64,000 nt of DNA from Pseudomonadota bacterium (lineage in GTDB: Bacteria; Pseudomonadota; Gammaproteobacteria; JAKAQQ01). Below are positions 28,509 through 37,210 of the stretch, one piece after another (within the stretch, counting starts at the first letter, position 1; every line of letters starts with the position of its first letter). The notes below the pieces were generated by a model. The model did not search any database, had not been told where the DNA came from, and worked only from the letters and a program-made list of their open reading frames with translations. The DNA lies in contig JAJYFY010000002.1 in NCBI GenBank assembly GCA_021785265.1, positions 1-64,000 on the forward strand. Reading direction: 5' to 3'. The position numbers and the translations under genes are program-made.

Positions 28509-29474
28509 TTACCCGACCCACCGCTCCAAAACCGCCTGCATCTGCATCGGCCAGGACGGGTTTTCAACATTCCACCGGTGTTCAACATCAAATCTTCGCA
28601 GCCAGGTCATCTGGCGCTTGGCCAAACCCATCGTAGCTTGGACAATGTCCTCGCGAGTTTGTTCCAATCGTTCCGGGTTTTCAAGACAATGCCAAAGGTC
28701 GGCATAACCGACCGACCGGAGGGCCGGCAGCTGCGGGTGGAGATCCCCACGAGCACGCAGGGCGGACACCTCTTCCAGCCATCCGGCGCCGATCATCTCG
28801 TCGACCCGGCTACGGACTCGCTGGTGCAATGCCTGACGATCTGTAACCACGACCGCCATTGCACAAAATTCAGGCTTCGCGCGAAGTGGAGGGCGATGCA
28901 GGAGATCGCTGAACTTTTTTCCGGTCAGGGCAATGACTTCATGGGCCCGTGTGATCCGCTGACGATCATGGGGGTGGATCCGGCGTCCCGACTCAGGATC
29001 CAGGCGCGAGAGCTCGCCGTGCAAAACGGACCAACCAACCCGTCTCGCGCTGTCCTCGATAGAGGAACGGACTGCAGGATCGGAGGGTGGCAAAGCCGAG
29101 AGCCCATGCCACCAGGAATAAAAATAGAGGAACGTACCGCCCACCAGGACTGGTAGCCGATCCCGGTCATGAATTTCCATAATCACCCTTCGCGCGTCGC
29201 TCACGAACCGGCCCGCGGAGTAGCTGTCCGCCGGATCCAGTATATCGATCAGGTGGTGAGGCACCTGTTTCCGGATATCGAGCCCGGGTTTCGCCGTTCC
29301 AATATCGAGACCCCGGTAGACCATGGCCGAATCGACACTCACGACCTCGATCGGAAAACGGGAAGCCAACTCGATGACATGCCGTGTTTTCCCACTTGCC
29401 GTGGGACCCATCAGCAGGAAAACCGGCTTTCCCACAGTCTTATTGGCCCCGTCTGAAACGCCGATCCAACTCAT
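28509..29474 (-). CDS. miaA: tRNA dimethylallyltransferase
   Basis: 321 residues. It adds a dimethylallyl group to A37 of tRNAs reading UNN codons. The P-loop is GPTASGKT. SVDSAMVYRGLDIGTAKP, HHLIDILDP and VGGTFLYFYS follow in MiaA order, with KRQMTWLRRF near the C-terminus. The ATG at 29474 overlaps mutL by 35 bp. A GTG at 29433-29435, 4 bp after the mutL stop, is a reasonable alternative start that keeps all motifs. Confidence 0.95.
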   Translation of the reverse strand: MSWIGVSDGANKTVGKPVFLLMGPTASGKTRHVIELASRFPIEVVSVDSAMVYRGLDIGTAKPGLDIRKQVPHHLIDILDPADSYSAGRFVSDARRVIMEIHDRDRLPVLVGGTFLYFYSWWHGLSALPPSDPAVRSSIEDSARRVGWSVLHGELSRLDPESGRRIHPHDRQRITRAHEVIALTGKKFSDLLHRPPLRAKPEFCAMAVVVTDRQALHQRVRSRVDEMIGAGWLEEVSALRARGDLHPQLPALRSVGYADLWHCLENPERLEQTREDIVQATMGLAKRQMTWLRRFDVEHRWNVENPSWPMQMQAVLERWVG

Positions 29475-31191
29475 GAAGATCAAGACGACTCCATGTGGGG
29501 CGTCCGTGATTGCAAAAGTCACCGGATGGGGTTTTTTCCAGTGTCCGCAGCAGGGCGTTCATCTCCTCCATCGTGAGATGTCGTCCGGCCCGCACCGCGC
29601 CATGACAGCCCAAGTCTGCGACCAGAGACAGCATGCACTGTTCCAGTGGCTCACGGATCCCAATTTCCGGTTCCTGGGCCAAACGTCCGAGCAGGGCGAT
29701 GGCGACCGCTGTTTCCAGCAAGGCCGGATGCCCGCGCAAAAGAATCGACCGGGAAGTCACTCTGTCAAAGTCATATCCTAGGGGTTCCATGAGCTCTCTG
29801 CAGGCCACGAGCTGTTCGACTTCTGACACCCCCAAATCCAAGGAAACAGGAGTCAACAGGCGCTGCAGGGCCAGAGGCGGTGAGGTCAGCGCCTGCTTGA
29901 GTTTTTCATAGAGAATCCGTTCGTGGGCCGCATGAAAATCCACAATGACCAGAGCATCGGCCGTCCGGGCCACGATATAAATCTCGGCCAGCTGAGCCAC
30001 TGCCCAACCGAGGGGAGGGCAGACTCCCTCTGGTGAATGCACGAGACTGGACTCAAGAAATTCCAGGGGAAGCCGGGTATCTGGAGACACATTGGGCCTC
30101 CATCGAGTCATCCGGTGATCCTCGGACTCGATCTGGGCACCCGGTCCCTCCTGTAGGGAGATCAGCCCGCTCTCGTCCCCCGTCCCTTGAGCCGCACCGC
30201 CCCTCCACGCCGACCGGATCAGACGAGTGACCGACTGGTGTACGGCCTGAGCATCACGGAACCTCACTTCAAGTTTACGAGGATGAACGTTGACATCAAC
30301 CGCATGGGCATCCAACTCCAGGAAGCCCACATACCGGGGTCGATTGTGGCCGTACAGCACATCTTCGTACCCGCTCCGTACTGCATGTCGTAGAAGACGG
30401 TCCTGAACTGCGCGACCGTTTACCATCCAGATCTCTGGAGTCGTCTGCTCGGTTGCCAGCCGCGGTTCCACAAACCATCCGGACAGCCGCAACCCCAGAT
30501 GTTCTCCCGAGAGGTATCTCATCGACCGGATGGCATCCTGGCCAAAGAGGACTCCCAGCCGGCCCGCCTGACCTTCCAGGCCAGGAGCTGGGGAAAGCTC
30601 GAGAACCCGCTTGGATTCGTGGATGAGCTGAAATGCCACATCGGGATGCCCCACGACCAGAAGTCGGAAAACCTCGAGGCAGTGCTGATATTCCGTGCGT
30701 GCGCTCCGCAAAAAACGGCGTCGGGCCGGCAAGCGAAAGAAAAGATCGCGCACCTCGACCGTCGTTCCGACCGGATGCGCGACCGGCCGTACCGGAGAGG
30801 GCTCCAAGGCCACCCGGATCTCCGTTCCCACATCCTGGGCCAGGGTTCGTGAAGCCATCCGGAAATCCGCCACGGCCGCGATGCTGGCCAACGCTTCACC
30901 CCGGAAGCCCAGGCTTTGAATCGCATCCAGGTCCTCGGCCGCACGGATCTTGCTCGTCGCATGGGGCAGGATTGCGAGCGGCAGCTCTTCTGGTGCAAGC
31001 CCGCAACCGTCGTCCCGAACACGGATCAGGCGGATTCCCCCCTGTTCCAGTTCCACGATAATTGACCGGGCACCCGCATCCAGGCTGTTCTCCAGCAGTT
31101 CCTTGAGAATCGAGGCGGGACGCTCGACCACTTCGCCCGCCGCGATCTGCAAAACGAGTTCCGGTGGCAAAATCTCAATCCCCATGCCCAT
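29440..31191 (-). CDS. mutL: DNA mismatch repair protein MutL, endonuclease type
   Basis: 583 residues. The GHKL ATPase half has IAAGEVVERPASILKEL, LDAGA, RDDGCGL and HATSKI. The C-terminal half carries metal-site motifs of nicking MutL proteins: DFHAAHERILYE (418-429, normally DQHAxxExxxxE), GCHGAVRAG (528-536), CNHGRP (560-565) and FRR near the end. E. coli MutL lacks these. A self-nicking, MutH-independent mismatch repair is therefore inferred. The Q-to-F change in the first motif is unusual. Confidence 0.95.
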   Translation of the reverse strand: MGMGIEILPPELVLQIAAGEVVERPASILKELLENSLDAGARSIIVELEQGGIRLIRVRDDGCGLAPEELPLAILPHATSKIRAAEDLDAIQSLGFRGEALASIAAVADFRMASRTLAQDVGTEIRVALEPSPVRPVAHPVGTTVEVRDLFFRLPARRRFLRSARTEYQHCLEVFRLLVVGHPDVAFQLIHESKRVLELSPAPGLEGQAGRLGVLFGQDAIRSMRYLSGEHLGLRLSGWFVEPRLATEQTTPEIWMVNGRAVQDRLLRHAVRSGYEDVLYGHNRPRYVGFLELDAHAVDVNVHPRKLEVRFRDAQAVHQSVTRLIRSAWRGGAAQGTGDESGLISLQEGPGAQIESEDHRMTRWRPNVSPDTRLPLEFLESSLVHSPEGVCPPLGWAVAQLAEIYIVARTADALVIVDFHAAHERILYEKLKQALTSPPLALQRLLTPVSLDLGVSEVEQLVACRELMEPLGYDFDRVTSRSILLRGHPALLETAVAIALLGRLAQEPEIGIREPLEQCMLSLVADLGCHGAVRAGRHLTMEEMNALLRTLEKTPSGDFCNHGRPTWSRLDLHELDRRFRRGQ

Positions 31192-31245
31192 AGTGTAACG
31201 CCAGGCATCACCGGGGATGCCCGAAAGCTCACTGCATTCGATTCC

Positions 31246-32562
31246 CTATCCTGAACTCGTGGTATCAGCTGGGATGGTCAAAACCTGTCCCGGGAAAAGG
31301 CGTGATCCGGGCAGATGGTTCAGGATTTCGAGTCGTCGGACCGCCACGTGATACCGCTCCGCAATACCGTCCAGCGTATCACCGGACCGGACGACGTAGT
31401 GGAGCTGGTTTTTCTCCCGGGCTTCCACCAGCACCGTCCGGGTACGATGGTTCTGGTACAGATACTGGAGAATTCCCTTCGCCACCGCGCGCGCGATGCG
31501 TTCCCGGAATCGTGGCTCAGCCAGTTTCCGTGCCTGCCAGGGATTCGAAATGAAACCACACTCAATCAGGACCGAGGGAACTATCGGATCCCGCAAAACC
31601 GCAAAGTTCGCCTGGGCGACATAGCCCCGATGCAAGGGGACTTGGAAAGCCGACAGCTCGTGGATGAGATCAGTTCCCAGTTTGAGGCTTTGGTGGAGGG
31701 TTGCCGACTGAGCCAGATTCAGCAACACAGCGCGCAAAGTCGGACTTTTGTTTCTGAGATCCACCGAGTAGACATGTCCATAGCGTGTCCGGACGCTATT
31801 TTCGCTATGGGCCAGCCACCGGGCCTCGGCATCGGTTGCTCCATGCTGCGACAGCGCAAAAACCGTGGCACCCTCTACTGCCCGCACTGGATAGGAATCC
31901 GCATGGAGGGCCACGAACAGGCTTCCGTGCGCCTGCTCGCAAATCTCTCGTCGCTGGCGTAAGCCCACGTAGTAATCTCCGGTCCGCGTCATGACGACCC
32001 GCAAGCCGGGGATTCCCCGGAGAAACGCCCGGATATCCAGGCCGACCGACAAGGTCACGACCTTTTCCATGAGCCCATTCGGGCCAATGGCACCGGAATC
32101 GATCCCGCCATGCCCTGGATCGAGACAGACCACGACCCGATGAGGGTGGACCGGTAAACGTTCAAGGCTGACCACAGGCCGGAACACGCCCCACGGCCGG
32201 AGGATCAGGACCAAAAGGCCGGGATGTGCACTGGAGGGGTAAAAGGACTGTGGAAGGACTCGTTGGCGCAAGTCGAAAACCAGGCGCAGCATGCGGGTGT
32301 GTTGACCCATGCGAACATCACGGACCAGCCCCTGGCCGGCTGGGAGCCGGAATGGATCCGGATGCGCCCCCCGCAAGTCCACGACAAGGCGGTTTGGATC
32401 ACTCATCGTGAAAAGAGTGTGATGGACCGGCTTCGACAGCCGGATGCGGATTTCTGTGACATGGAGACGCGTTTCCATGTGAATTCCACGAAGCCAGACC
32501 CGGCCCCAAACCGGATGCCCAGCCAGCGCGACCACGAACAAAATCCAGATTCCTTTGCGCAC
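31246..32562 (-). CDS. amiB: N-acetylmuramoyl-L-alanine amidase, AmiB/AmiC type
   Basis: 438 residues. A signal peptide (KGIWILFVVALAGHPVWG) directs it to the periplasm. An AMIN domain follows, then a zinc amidase_3 domain with DPGHGGIDSGAIG, a VALHADS histidine and the catalytic glutamate in VLIECGFISN. A LysM domain (YVVRSGDTLDGIAERY) ends it. It cleaves peptide stems from glycan during cell separation. The start is GTG. It is separated from tsaE by an AT-rich spacer and precedes mutL, as amiB does in E. coli. Confidence 0.95.
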   Translation of the reverse strand: MRKGIWILFVVALAGHPVWGRVWLRGIHMETRLHVTEIRIRLSKPVHHTLFTMSDPNRLVVDLRGAHPDPFRLPAGQGLVRDVRMGQHTRMLRLVFDLRQRVLPQSFYPSSAHPGLLVLILRPWGVFRPVVSLERLPVHPHRVVVCLDPGHGGIDSGAIGPNGLMEKVVTLSVGLDIRAFLRGIPGLRVVMTRTGDYYVGLRQRREICEQAHGSLFVALHADSYPVRAVEGATVFALSQHGATDAEARWLAHSENSVRTRYGHVYSVDLRNKSPTLRAVLLNLAQSATLHQSLKLGTDLIHELSAFQVPLHRGYVAQANFAVLRDPIVPSVLIECGFISNPWQARKLAEPRFRERIARAVAKGILQYLYQNHRTRTVLVEAREKNQLHYVVRSGDTLDGIAERYHVAVRRLEILNHLPGSRLFPGQVLTIPADTTSSG

Positions 32563-32582
32563 GAGCTCAAAACCAGAGCGTA

Positions 32583-32706
32583 ACCTTGGCTTAGCTAATC
32601 ATATTTAAAATTAATTATCAAGTATCTCATATGGATACCGTAATCACTTCATGATCTGGATTCGAATTAATCGATTTTTTATAATAAAATTATCTACTTA
32701 TTTTAT
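32583..32706. other. AT-rich intergenic island between tsaE and amiB
   Basis: About 124 bp at roughly 25% G+C by hand count, against G+C-rich flanks. It holds a near-palindrome GTATC-T-CATATG-GATAC (32622-32638), a TCGAATTAATCGA element (about 32662-32674), and a run TTTTTTATAATAAAATTAT. Read on the minus strand it contains TATGAT (32598-32603) and other -10-like hexamers that could drive amiB. No open frame or RNA gene is seen. Confidence 0.6.
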
Positions 32707-33117
32707 TCATGATAAAATCAGACATCGCTGATCGTCGTTCTCTCCAAAACCGATCGTGATCGCCCAGTCTGCCGGAGGAGTCGCTCCTCTCCCCTTTTCC
32801 GGCCACTCGATCAGAAGGAGTGAGTTCCCCCAATAGTCCAGCAAGCCCGTATTCAGGAGTTCCTTCGCGCCCCCGATCCGGAACAGGTCGGCATGGACAA
32901 TCGTCGACCCATCCCGTTCATAGCATTCGAGGATCGTAAAGGTTGGGCTCCGGATTCTTCCCTCGATTCCGAGATACCGGAGCCAAGCCCGGACCAGAGT
33001 CGTTTTCCCAGCACCCAGAGGGCCCATCAGGTAGACCACCCGCGGCTTCAGGCCCGCGACCCGGGCCAAGCGCCGGGCCATTCGGTCCATCATTTCCAAG
33101 TCACGGATTTTGATCAC
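32707..33117 (-). CDS. tsaE: tRNA threonylcarbamoyladenosine biosynthesis ATPase TsaE
   Basis: 136 residues. It is the small ATPase of the TsaBDE complex that makes t6A37 in ANN-decoding tRNAs. Visible are Walker A GPLGAGKTTLVRA, the SPTFTILECY switch-like segment, HADLFRI and LLIEWPEKG. The start overlaps the nnrD stop by 17 bp, so the two are coupled. The stop lies at the border of the AT-rich island. Length and motifs are standard. Confidence 0.95.
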   Translation of the reverse strand: MIKIRDLEMMDRMARRLARVAGLKPRVVYLMGPLGAGKTTLVRAWLRYLGIEGRIRSPTFTILECYERDGSTIVHADLFRIGGAKELLNTGLLDYWGNSLLLIEWPEKGRGATPPADWAITIGFGENDDQRCLILS

Positions 33118-34651
33118 GTCTCACGACTCGGTTCAAGTCGGCCGGAACCGGGTTGACCAGGGCTCTTACATACGGAAGGAGATCGGTGGCCAAAAGCCCC
33201 CGTTCACCCCTTTCCTGCGCAGCCCGATCACCCGCCAGTGCATGAACCAAAACACCCATGGAGGCAGCCCGTTCCAGCGGCAGTTTCTGGGCTGCCAGCC
33301 CGCCAATGAGGCCGGCCAAGAGATCACCCATGCCGCCACTGGCCATCCCGGGGTTTCCGTAGGGACAGACACGGGTGAGGGGCCCGGAAACCAGGCTTCC
33401 CGCGCCCTTGAGGACCACGACGGCACCGTAGCGTTCAGCCAATCGACGGCAGGCAGAAAAGCGGTCGTCTTGGATGGTCGAGGTCGAAAGCCCGAGAAGC
33501 CGGGCCGCCTCACCCGGGTGAGGCGTGAGGATCCAGTGATCCCGCCTCCGGGGGAACCTGGCCAGCCAGTTCAACCCGTCCGCATCGACCACGATCGGAC
33601 CGGGCCAGCCCATCATTTGTTCACACAGCACCCGGCCCCAATCTTCCTGACCTGCCCCGCAGCCCACTACTGCGAGATCCGCCCATCCCAACAGGCGTTC
33701 AGGTACCTCCCCGCTTTCCGAGCCGTAGACCATGGCTTCGGGACGGGCCGCGAGCAATCCCCCGACATGCTGAGGGTGCGTCACCACAGAAACCAAACCG
33801 GCACCTACCCGTAGAGCGCCCTCGGTGGCCAGCCGGATGGCGCCTCCCATCCCCGACCCACCACCGGCAATCAACAACCGGCCGTAATCCCCTTTTTGAG
33901 AGACCCGTCGGCGCGCTGGGAGGGAGGCGGCCAACTCTCCCGGCGCAAGCAGGGAGGCACTCACGGCCTCACGGGACCCGACTGAATCCGGTACCCCAAG
34001 GTCGTCCAGCACGAGTTCGCGGCCCACCTGATTTGCGGCTTCACCGGTAAACAGCCCCCGCTTCCAGCACAGGAAGGTCAGGGTCGACGTCGCACAAACC
34101 GCGCTTCCCGACCCGCCGGGCAAGGACCCGGTTCCGGCATCCAATCCGGAGGGAATATCGAGGGAAAGAATGGGCGAACGGGACTGGTTGAGGAAACGAA
34201 TGGCTTCAAGCATGGCCCCTTCAGGCGGACGACCCAGTCCGATCCCCAACAATCCGTCAACCCACAGTTCGGGCTCGCCGGCAGGCGCTTCCGCAAGGGA
34301 TCCAATCGGGACGGGTTGTGATTTCAAGCGAGACCACATCGTTCGAGCCGGTTCAGAACGAACGGGGCCGGTCAAGAATACTTTCGCTTCATATCCCTCC
34401 GCCTGTGCCAGCCTCGCCAGGACCAACCCATCGCCTCCGTTATTGCCGGGCCCGCAGAGAATCCCAATCCGCCGGACCGTCGGCCAGCATTGACGGATCC
34501 ATCCCAAAGATGCCTCCCCAGCCCGTTCCATGAGGTGCTCGGGTTCAAGTCCATGCACGTCCTGGACCCACCGTTCGAGTGCCTTTGCCTCACTGGGTGA
34601 AAATAGTGGCACCGCAGCGCCTGAACCCGTACCAGAACATTGGATCCGCAT
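33101..34651 (-). CDS. nnrD: Bifunctional NAD(P)H-hydrate epimerase / ADP-dependent dehydratase
   Basis: 516 residues. It repairs damaged NAD(P)H hydrates. The N-terminal YjeF_N epimerase domain has CGPGNNGGDGLVLAR and LDIPSGLDAGTG. The C-terminal ribokinase-like dehydratase has GDYGRLLIAGGGSGMGGA, VDADGLNWLA, LTPHPGEAARLL and the GMASGGMGDLLAGLI signature. The ATG at 34651 is chosen; the frame extends to 34783 but that would cross the divergent queG start. It is followed by tsaE with a 17-bp overlap. Confidence 0.94.
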   Translation of the reverse strand: MRIQCSGTGSGAAVPLFSPSEAKALERWVQDVHGLEPEHLMERAGEASLGWIRQCWPTVRRIGILCGPGNNGGDGLVLARLAQAEGYEAKVFLTGPVRSEPARTMWSRLKSQPVPIGSLAEAPAGEPELWVDGLLGIGLGRPPEGAMLEAIRFLNQSRSPILSLDIPSGLDAGTGSLPGGSGSAVCATSTLTFLCWKRGLFTGEAANQVGRELVLDDLGVPDSVGSREAVSASLLAPGELAASLPARRRVSQKGDYGRLLIAGGGSGMGGAIRLATEGALRVGAGLVSVVTHPQHVGGLLAARPEAMVYGSESGEVPERLLGWADLAVVGCGAGQEDWGRVLCEQMMGWPGPIVVDADGLNWLARFPRRRDHWILTPHPGEAARLLGLSTSTIQDDRFSACRRLAERYGAVVVLKGAGSLVSGPLTRVCPYGNPGMASGGMGDLLAGLIGGLAAQKLPLERAASMGVLVHALAGDRAAQERGERGLLATDLLPYVRALVNPVPADLNRVVRRDQNP

Positions 34652-34713
34652 TGGCTCGCAGTCAATTCCAAAGTCGATGAGGCGACTTCCACACCACACT
34701 GCTAGCATACTGG

Positions 34714-35850
34714 ATGCTTGGTCATTTGACGAATCCTGTGGCCTCAACTCCTTCCCGGCCAAAATCTGATCTCCTGCGGCCATCCGACCCGTGGCGCGTT
34801 GTGCTTGAGCAGATCTCTCGTCGACTCGGTTTTTCAGCCGTTGGGGTGTCCTCTCCTCAACTCCCGGTCGCGGCTCAACGGTTAAACCAGTGGCTCGAGC
34901 TCGGCTATCAGGGCACGATGAGTTATCTCTCGAGATACGGTCTGGATCGCGCGAATGCGGCCCGATGGTTACCGGATACCGTTCGCGTCATCTCGGTCGC
35001 ATGTGATTATGGCAAGCCAAGCCCGAACCGGGTTCGACTGCTACAGGATTCGACTCGGGGCTATATTGCCCAGTATGCACTGGGACGCGATTACCACCGG
35101 GTCATGCGGAAAAAACTACGACAGCTGGCAGCCGAATTGGCTCAGCAGGGCAGACCTCATGGCTATCGCGTTTTTGTGGACTCGGGACCGGTCATGGAGA
35201 AACCTTTGGCACAAAACGCGGGCCTGGGCTGGATTGGGAAACATACCAATCTGATAGCCCCCCACAGCGGTTCCTATTTCTTCCTGGGCGAGATCCTGAC
35301 CACCCTGCCGCTCGCTCTGGATGTGGCGGAAGTCGACCATTGCGGCCGTTGCCGGGCCTGTCTCGAAATCTGCCCGACACGCGCAATTGTGAAACCGTAC
35401 CAACTCGACGCACGGCGGTGCATCGCCTACCTCACCATCGAAAACCGGGGCCCCATCCCCACCGAGTTACGGCCGCTGATCGGGAACCGGATCTTCGGGT
35501 GTGATGACTGCCAGCTGATCTGCCCGATGAACAAGTTCGCCCGAAAGCACACCTTGGCTGAGTTTTCTCCACGAAGCGATCTGCTGGCTCCGGAGTTGGC
35601 CACTCTGATGGGATGGAGCGCAACCGAGTTCGATGAAAAAACACGTGGAAGTGCCCTGCGTCGGGTCGGTTATCACGGTTGGTTGAGAAACGTGGCCGTT
35701 GCCCTGGGCAACGCCCCGACTAGCCCCGAGGTTCTGTCTGCCCTGTCCGGACAGGCAAACCACCCGAATCCTCTTGTCCGCGAGCATGTCACATGGGCTC
35801 TTTCACAGCATCGCCAACCTGCCCGGCACGGGCTTCCGAGTCCCTCCTGA
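34714..35850 (+). CDS. queG: Epoxyqueuosine reductase QueG
   Basis: 378 residues. It performs the last step of queuosine synthesis, reducing epoxyqueuosine in tRNA with a cobalamin and two [4Fe-4S] clusters. Cluster motifs are CGRCRACLEICPTRAI and CDDCQLICPMNKFA. LGWIGKHTNLI lies upstream of them. C-terminal HEAT-like residues (VGYHGWLRNVAVALGN, VREHVTWAL) complete it. The first ATG leaves a slightly long N-terminus; a later start is possible. It is divergent from nnrD, as in many gammaproteobacteria. Confidence 0.94.
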   Translation: MLGHLTNPVASTPSRPKSDLLRPSDPWRVVLEQISRRLGFSAVGVSSPQLPVAAQRLNQWLELGYQGTMSYLSRYGLDRANAARWLPDTVRVISVACDYGKPSPNRVRLLQDSTRGYIAQYALGRDYHRVMRKKLRQLAAELAQQGRPHGYRVFVDSGPVMEKPLAQNAGLGWIGKHTNLIAPHSGSYFFLGEILTTLPLALDVAEVDHCGRCRACLEICPTRAIVKPYQLDARRCIAYLTIENRGPIPTELRPLIGNRIFGCDDCQLICPMNKFARKHTLAEFSPRSDLLAPELATLMGWSATEFDEKTRGSALRRVGYHGWLRNVAVALGNAPTSPEVLSALSGQANHPNPLVREHVTWALSQHRQPARHGLPSPS

Positions 35851-35891
35851 TAAGCCACATCCGGAGAGGTGCACGGGGCGGGGATCCGGAT

Positions 35892-35920
35892 TTGCCGGGT
35901 GGCCGGATTTTTGGTATTTT
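35892..35920 (+). promoter_or_regulatory. Sigma-70-like promoter before the DoxX-family gene
   Basis: TTGCCG (35892-35897) and TATTTT (35915-35920) are 17 bp apart. The downstream ATG at 35960 leaves a leader of about 33 bases that contains GGATGGG as ribosome-binding site. Spacing and hexamers are reasonable but not consensus. Confidence 0.4.
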
Positions 35921-35959
35921 TCCCCTATCTTGCCTCGTTTCACACCGGATGGGTTTTTC

Positions 35960-36298
35960 ATGCGTAGTACCCTGCGAATCTTGGGAAGAATTTTATTGGC
36001 CCAGATCTTCATCATTTCTTCGATTCAGAAGATCTTCGACTTCGGCGGGACGGAAGCCTACATGGCGGCCTCCGGTCTGACCCCTACGCTTCTACCGTTC
36101 GTCATCGCAATAGAGATGGGCGGCGGTCTCATGATCCTGACCGGCTGGGGCATGCGCATCGCGGCTTTTGTACTCGCCTTGTTTAGCATTGCCGCAGCCG
36201 TGATCTTCCACCTGGATTTCACCAATCCCACTCAAGTCATCCTGCTCATGAGTGACCTGGCATTCGCCGGAGGCCTGCTGGTCCTCGCCAGTAGCTAG
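35960..36298 (+). CDS. DoxX-family membrane protein
   Basis: 112 residues with four hydrophobic helices. The DoxX signature is visible in LGRILLAQIFIISSIQKIFDF near the N-terminus and in the later helix FVIAIEMGGGLMILTGWGMR. DoxX-type proteins are small inner-membrane proteins, variously linked to quinone-coupled thiosulfate oxidation and to redox stress. The specific role here is unknown. The ATG is preceded by GGATGGG and by its own promoter-like sequence, so it is probably a single-gene transcript. Confidence 0.8.
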   Translation: MRSTLRILGRILLAQIFIISSIQKIFDFGGTEAYMAASGLTPTLLPFVIAIEMGGGLMILTGWGMRIAAFVLALFSIAAAVIFHLDFTNPTQVILLMSDLAFAGGLLVLASS

Positions 36299-36351
36299 GT
36301 CCCGCCGAGAGAAGACGAACTAGATTCTGCGTGAAAACTCGGAGCCGCAGG

Positions 36352-37104
36352 TTATTCCAGATCCGAATCATTCGCGATCCTCTGGAGTGCCGGCCGGTCG
36401 GTCAGGATCAGGTGACGACGCTCCACTTCGATCAATCCCCGCTTCCTGAAGTTCGAGAATAACCGGCTCACCGTTTCGAGCTGGAGCCCCAGATAACTTC
36501 CGATTTCCTCTCGCGACATGCGCAGGTGAAACGAAGCGGGGGAATATCCTCGACTCTCGTACCTTTCCGAGAGATCCAACAGAAACACGGCCAGTCGTTG
36601 TTCCGCAGTTTTGCAGCCCAAAACCCGCATGATTTGATGATCCCGCTGAATCTCCCGACTCAGGATCTGATGAAAACGTTTCTGGAGAGCAGGCAGCTCC
36701 CGGCCCAAAACTTCAAGGTCTTCAAAGGTCACTTCACAGACCTCGCTATCTTCAAGTGCGATAGCCTCGCAGGTATGCACCCCGCCTGCAATTCCATCCA
36801 AACCGAGGAGTTCTCCTGCCATGTGAAAGCCAAAAATCCGACATGAACCGGAACTTTCCGGGTCACGGGTCTTGAGAAAACCCACCCGCACGGCATAGAG
36901 CGAGCGGCAAGTCATGCCAGCATGATAGAGCGTCTCGGTTTTCCGGACCTTACGCCGGCGCCGAACGATCGCATCGACCCGTTTGATCTCCGCTGCCGAC
37001 AAGCCCAAGGGTAAGCACAGTTCTCTCAATCCGCAGGTCGAACAGGCCACTTTGAGGGTCTCCAAGCTGAAGACCGGATTAGCGCTGTCAATACGGGTGG
37101 CCAT
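36352..37104 (-). CDS. fnr: FNR/ANR-type oxygen-sensing transcriptional regulator
   Basis: 250 residues. Cysteines 21, 24, 30 and 123 correspond almost exactly to the four [4Fe-4S] ligands of E. coli FNR (20, 23, 29, 122), so oxygen sensing is expected. A CRP-like cyclic-nucleotide fold is followed by a helix-turn-helix, EIGSYLGLQLETVSRLFSNF. Glu210, Ser213 and Arg214 match the residues that read TTGAT. The ATG at 37104 has GGAGGGAAG upstream. It is divergent from hemN, and a perfect FNR box lies 38 bp upstream of its start. Confidence 0.93.
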   Translation of the reverse strand: MATRIDSANPVFSLETLKVACSTCGLRELCLPLGLSAAEIKRVDAIVRRRRKVRKTETLYHAGMTCRSLYAVRVGFLKTRDPESSGSCRIFGFHMAGELLGLDGIAGGVHTCEAIALEDSEVCEVTFEDLEVLGRELPALQKRFHQILSREIQRDHQIMRVLGCKTAEQRLAVFLLDLSERYESRGYSPASFHLRMSREEIGSYLGLQLETVSRLFSNFRKRGLIEVERRHLILTDRPALQRIANDSDLE

Positions 37105-37142
37105 CGAACACTTCCCTCCGGACCGGTTCGAGAAATCCAAAC

Positions 37143-37156
37143 TTGATATGGATCAA
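37143..37156. promoter_or_regulatory. Perfect FNR/ANR box
   Basis: TTGAT-ATGG-ATCAA matches the FNR/ANR consensus TTGATNNNNATCAA exactly. It lies between the divergent fnr-type and hemN genes. A -10-like TAGAAT (37189-37194) on the hemN side puts the box centre near -51, not the classic -41.5, so the exact promoter geometry is unsure. Close to fnr it could also mediate autorepression. Confidence 0.75.
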
Positions 37157-37210
37157 TATTCACTTTATCACGAAGCGGATCAACGGATTAGAATTGAACG
37201 GTTTAAGGGC

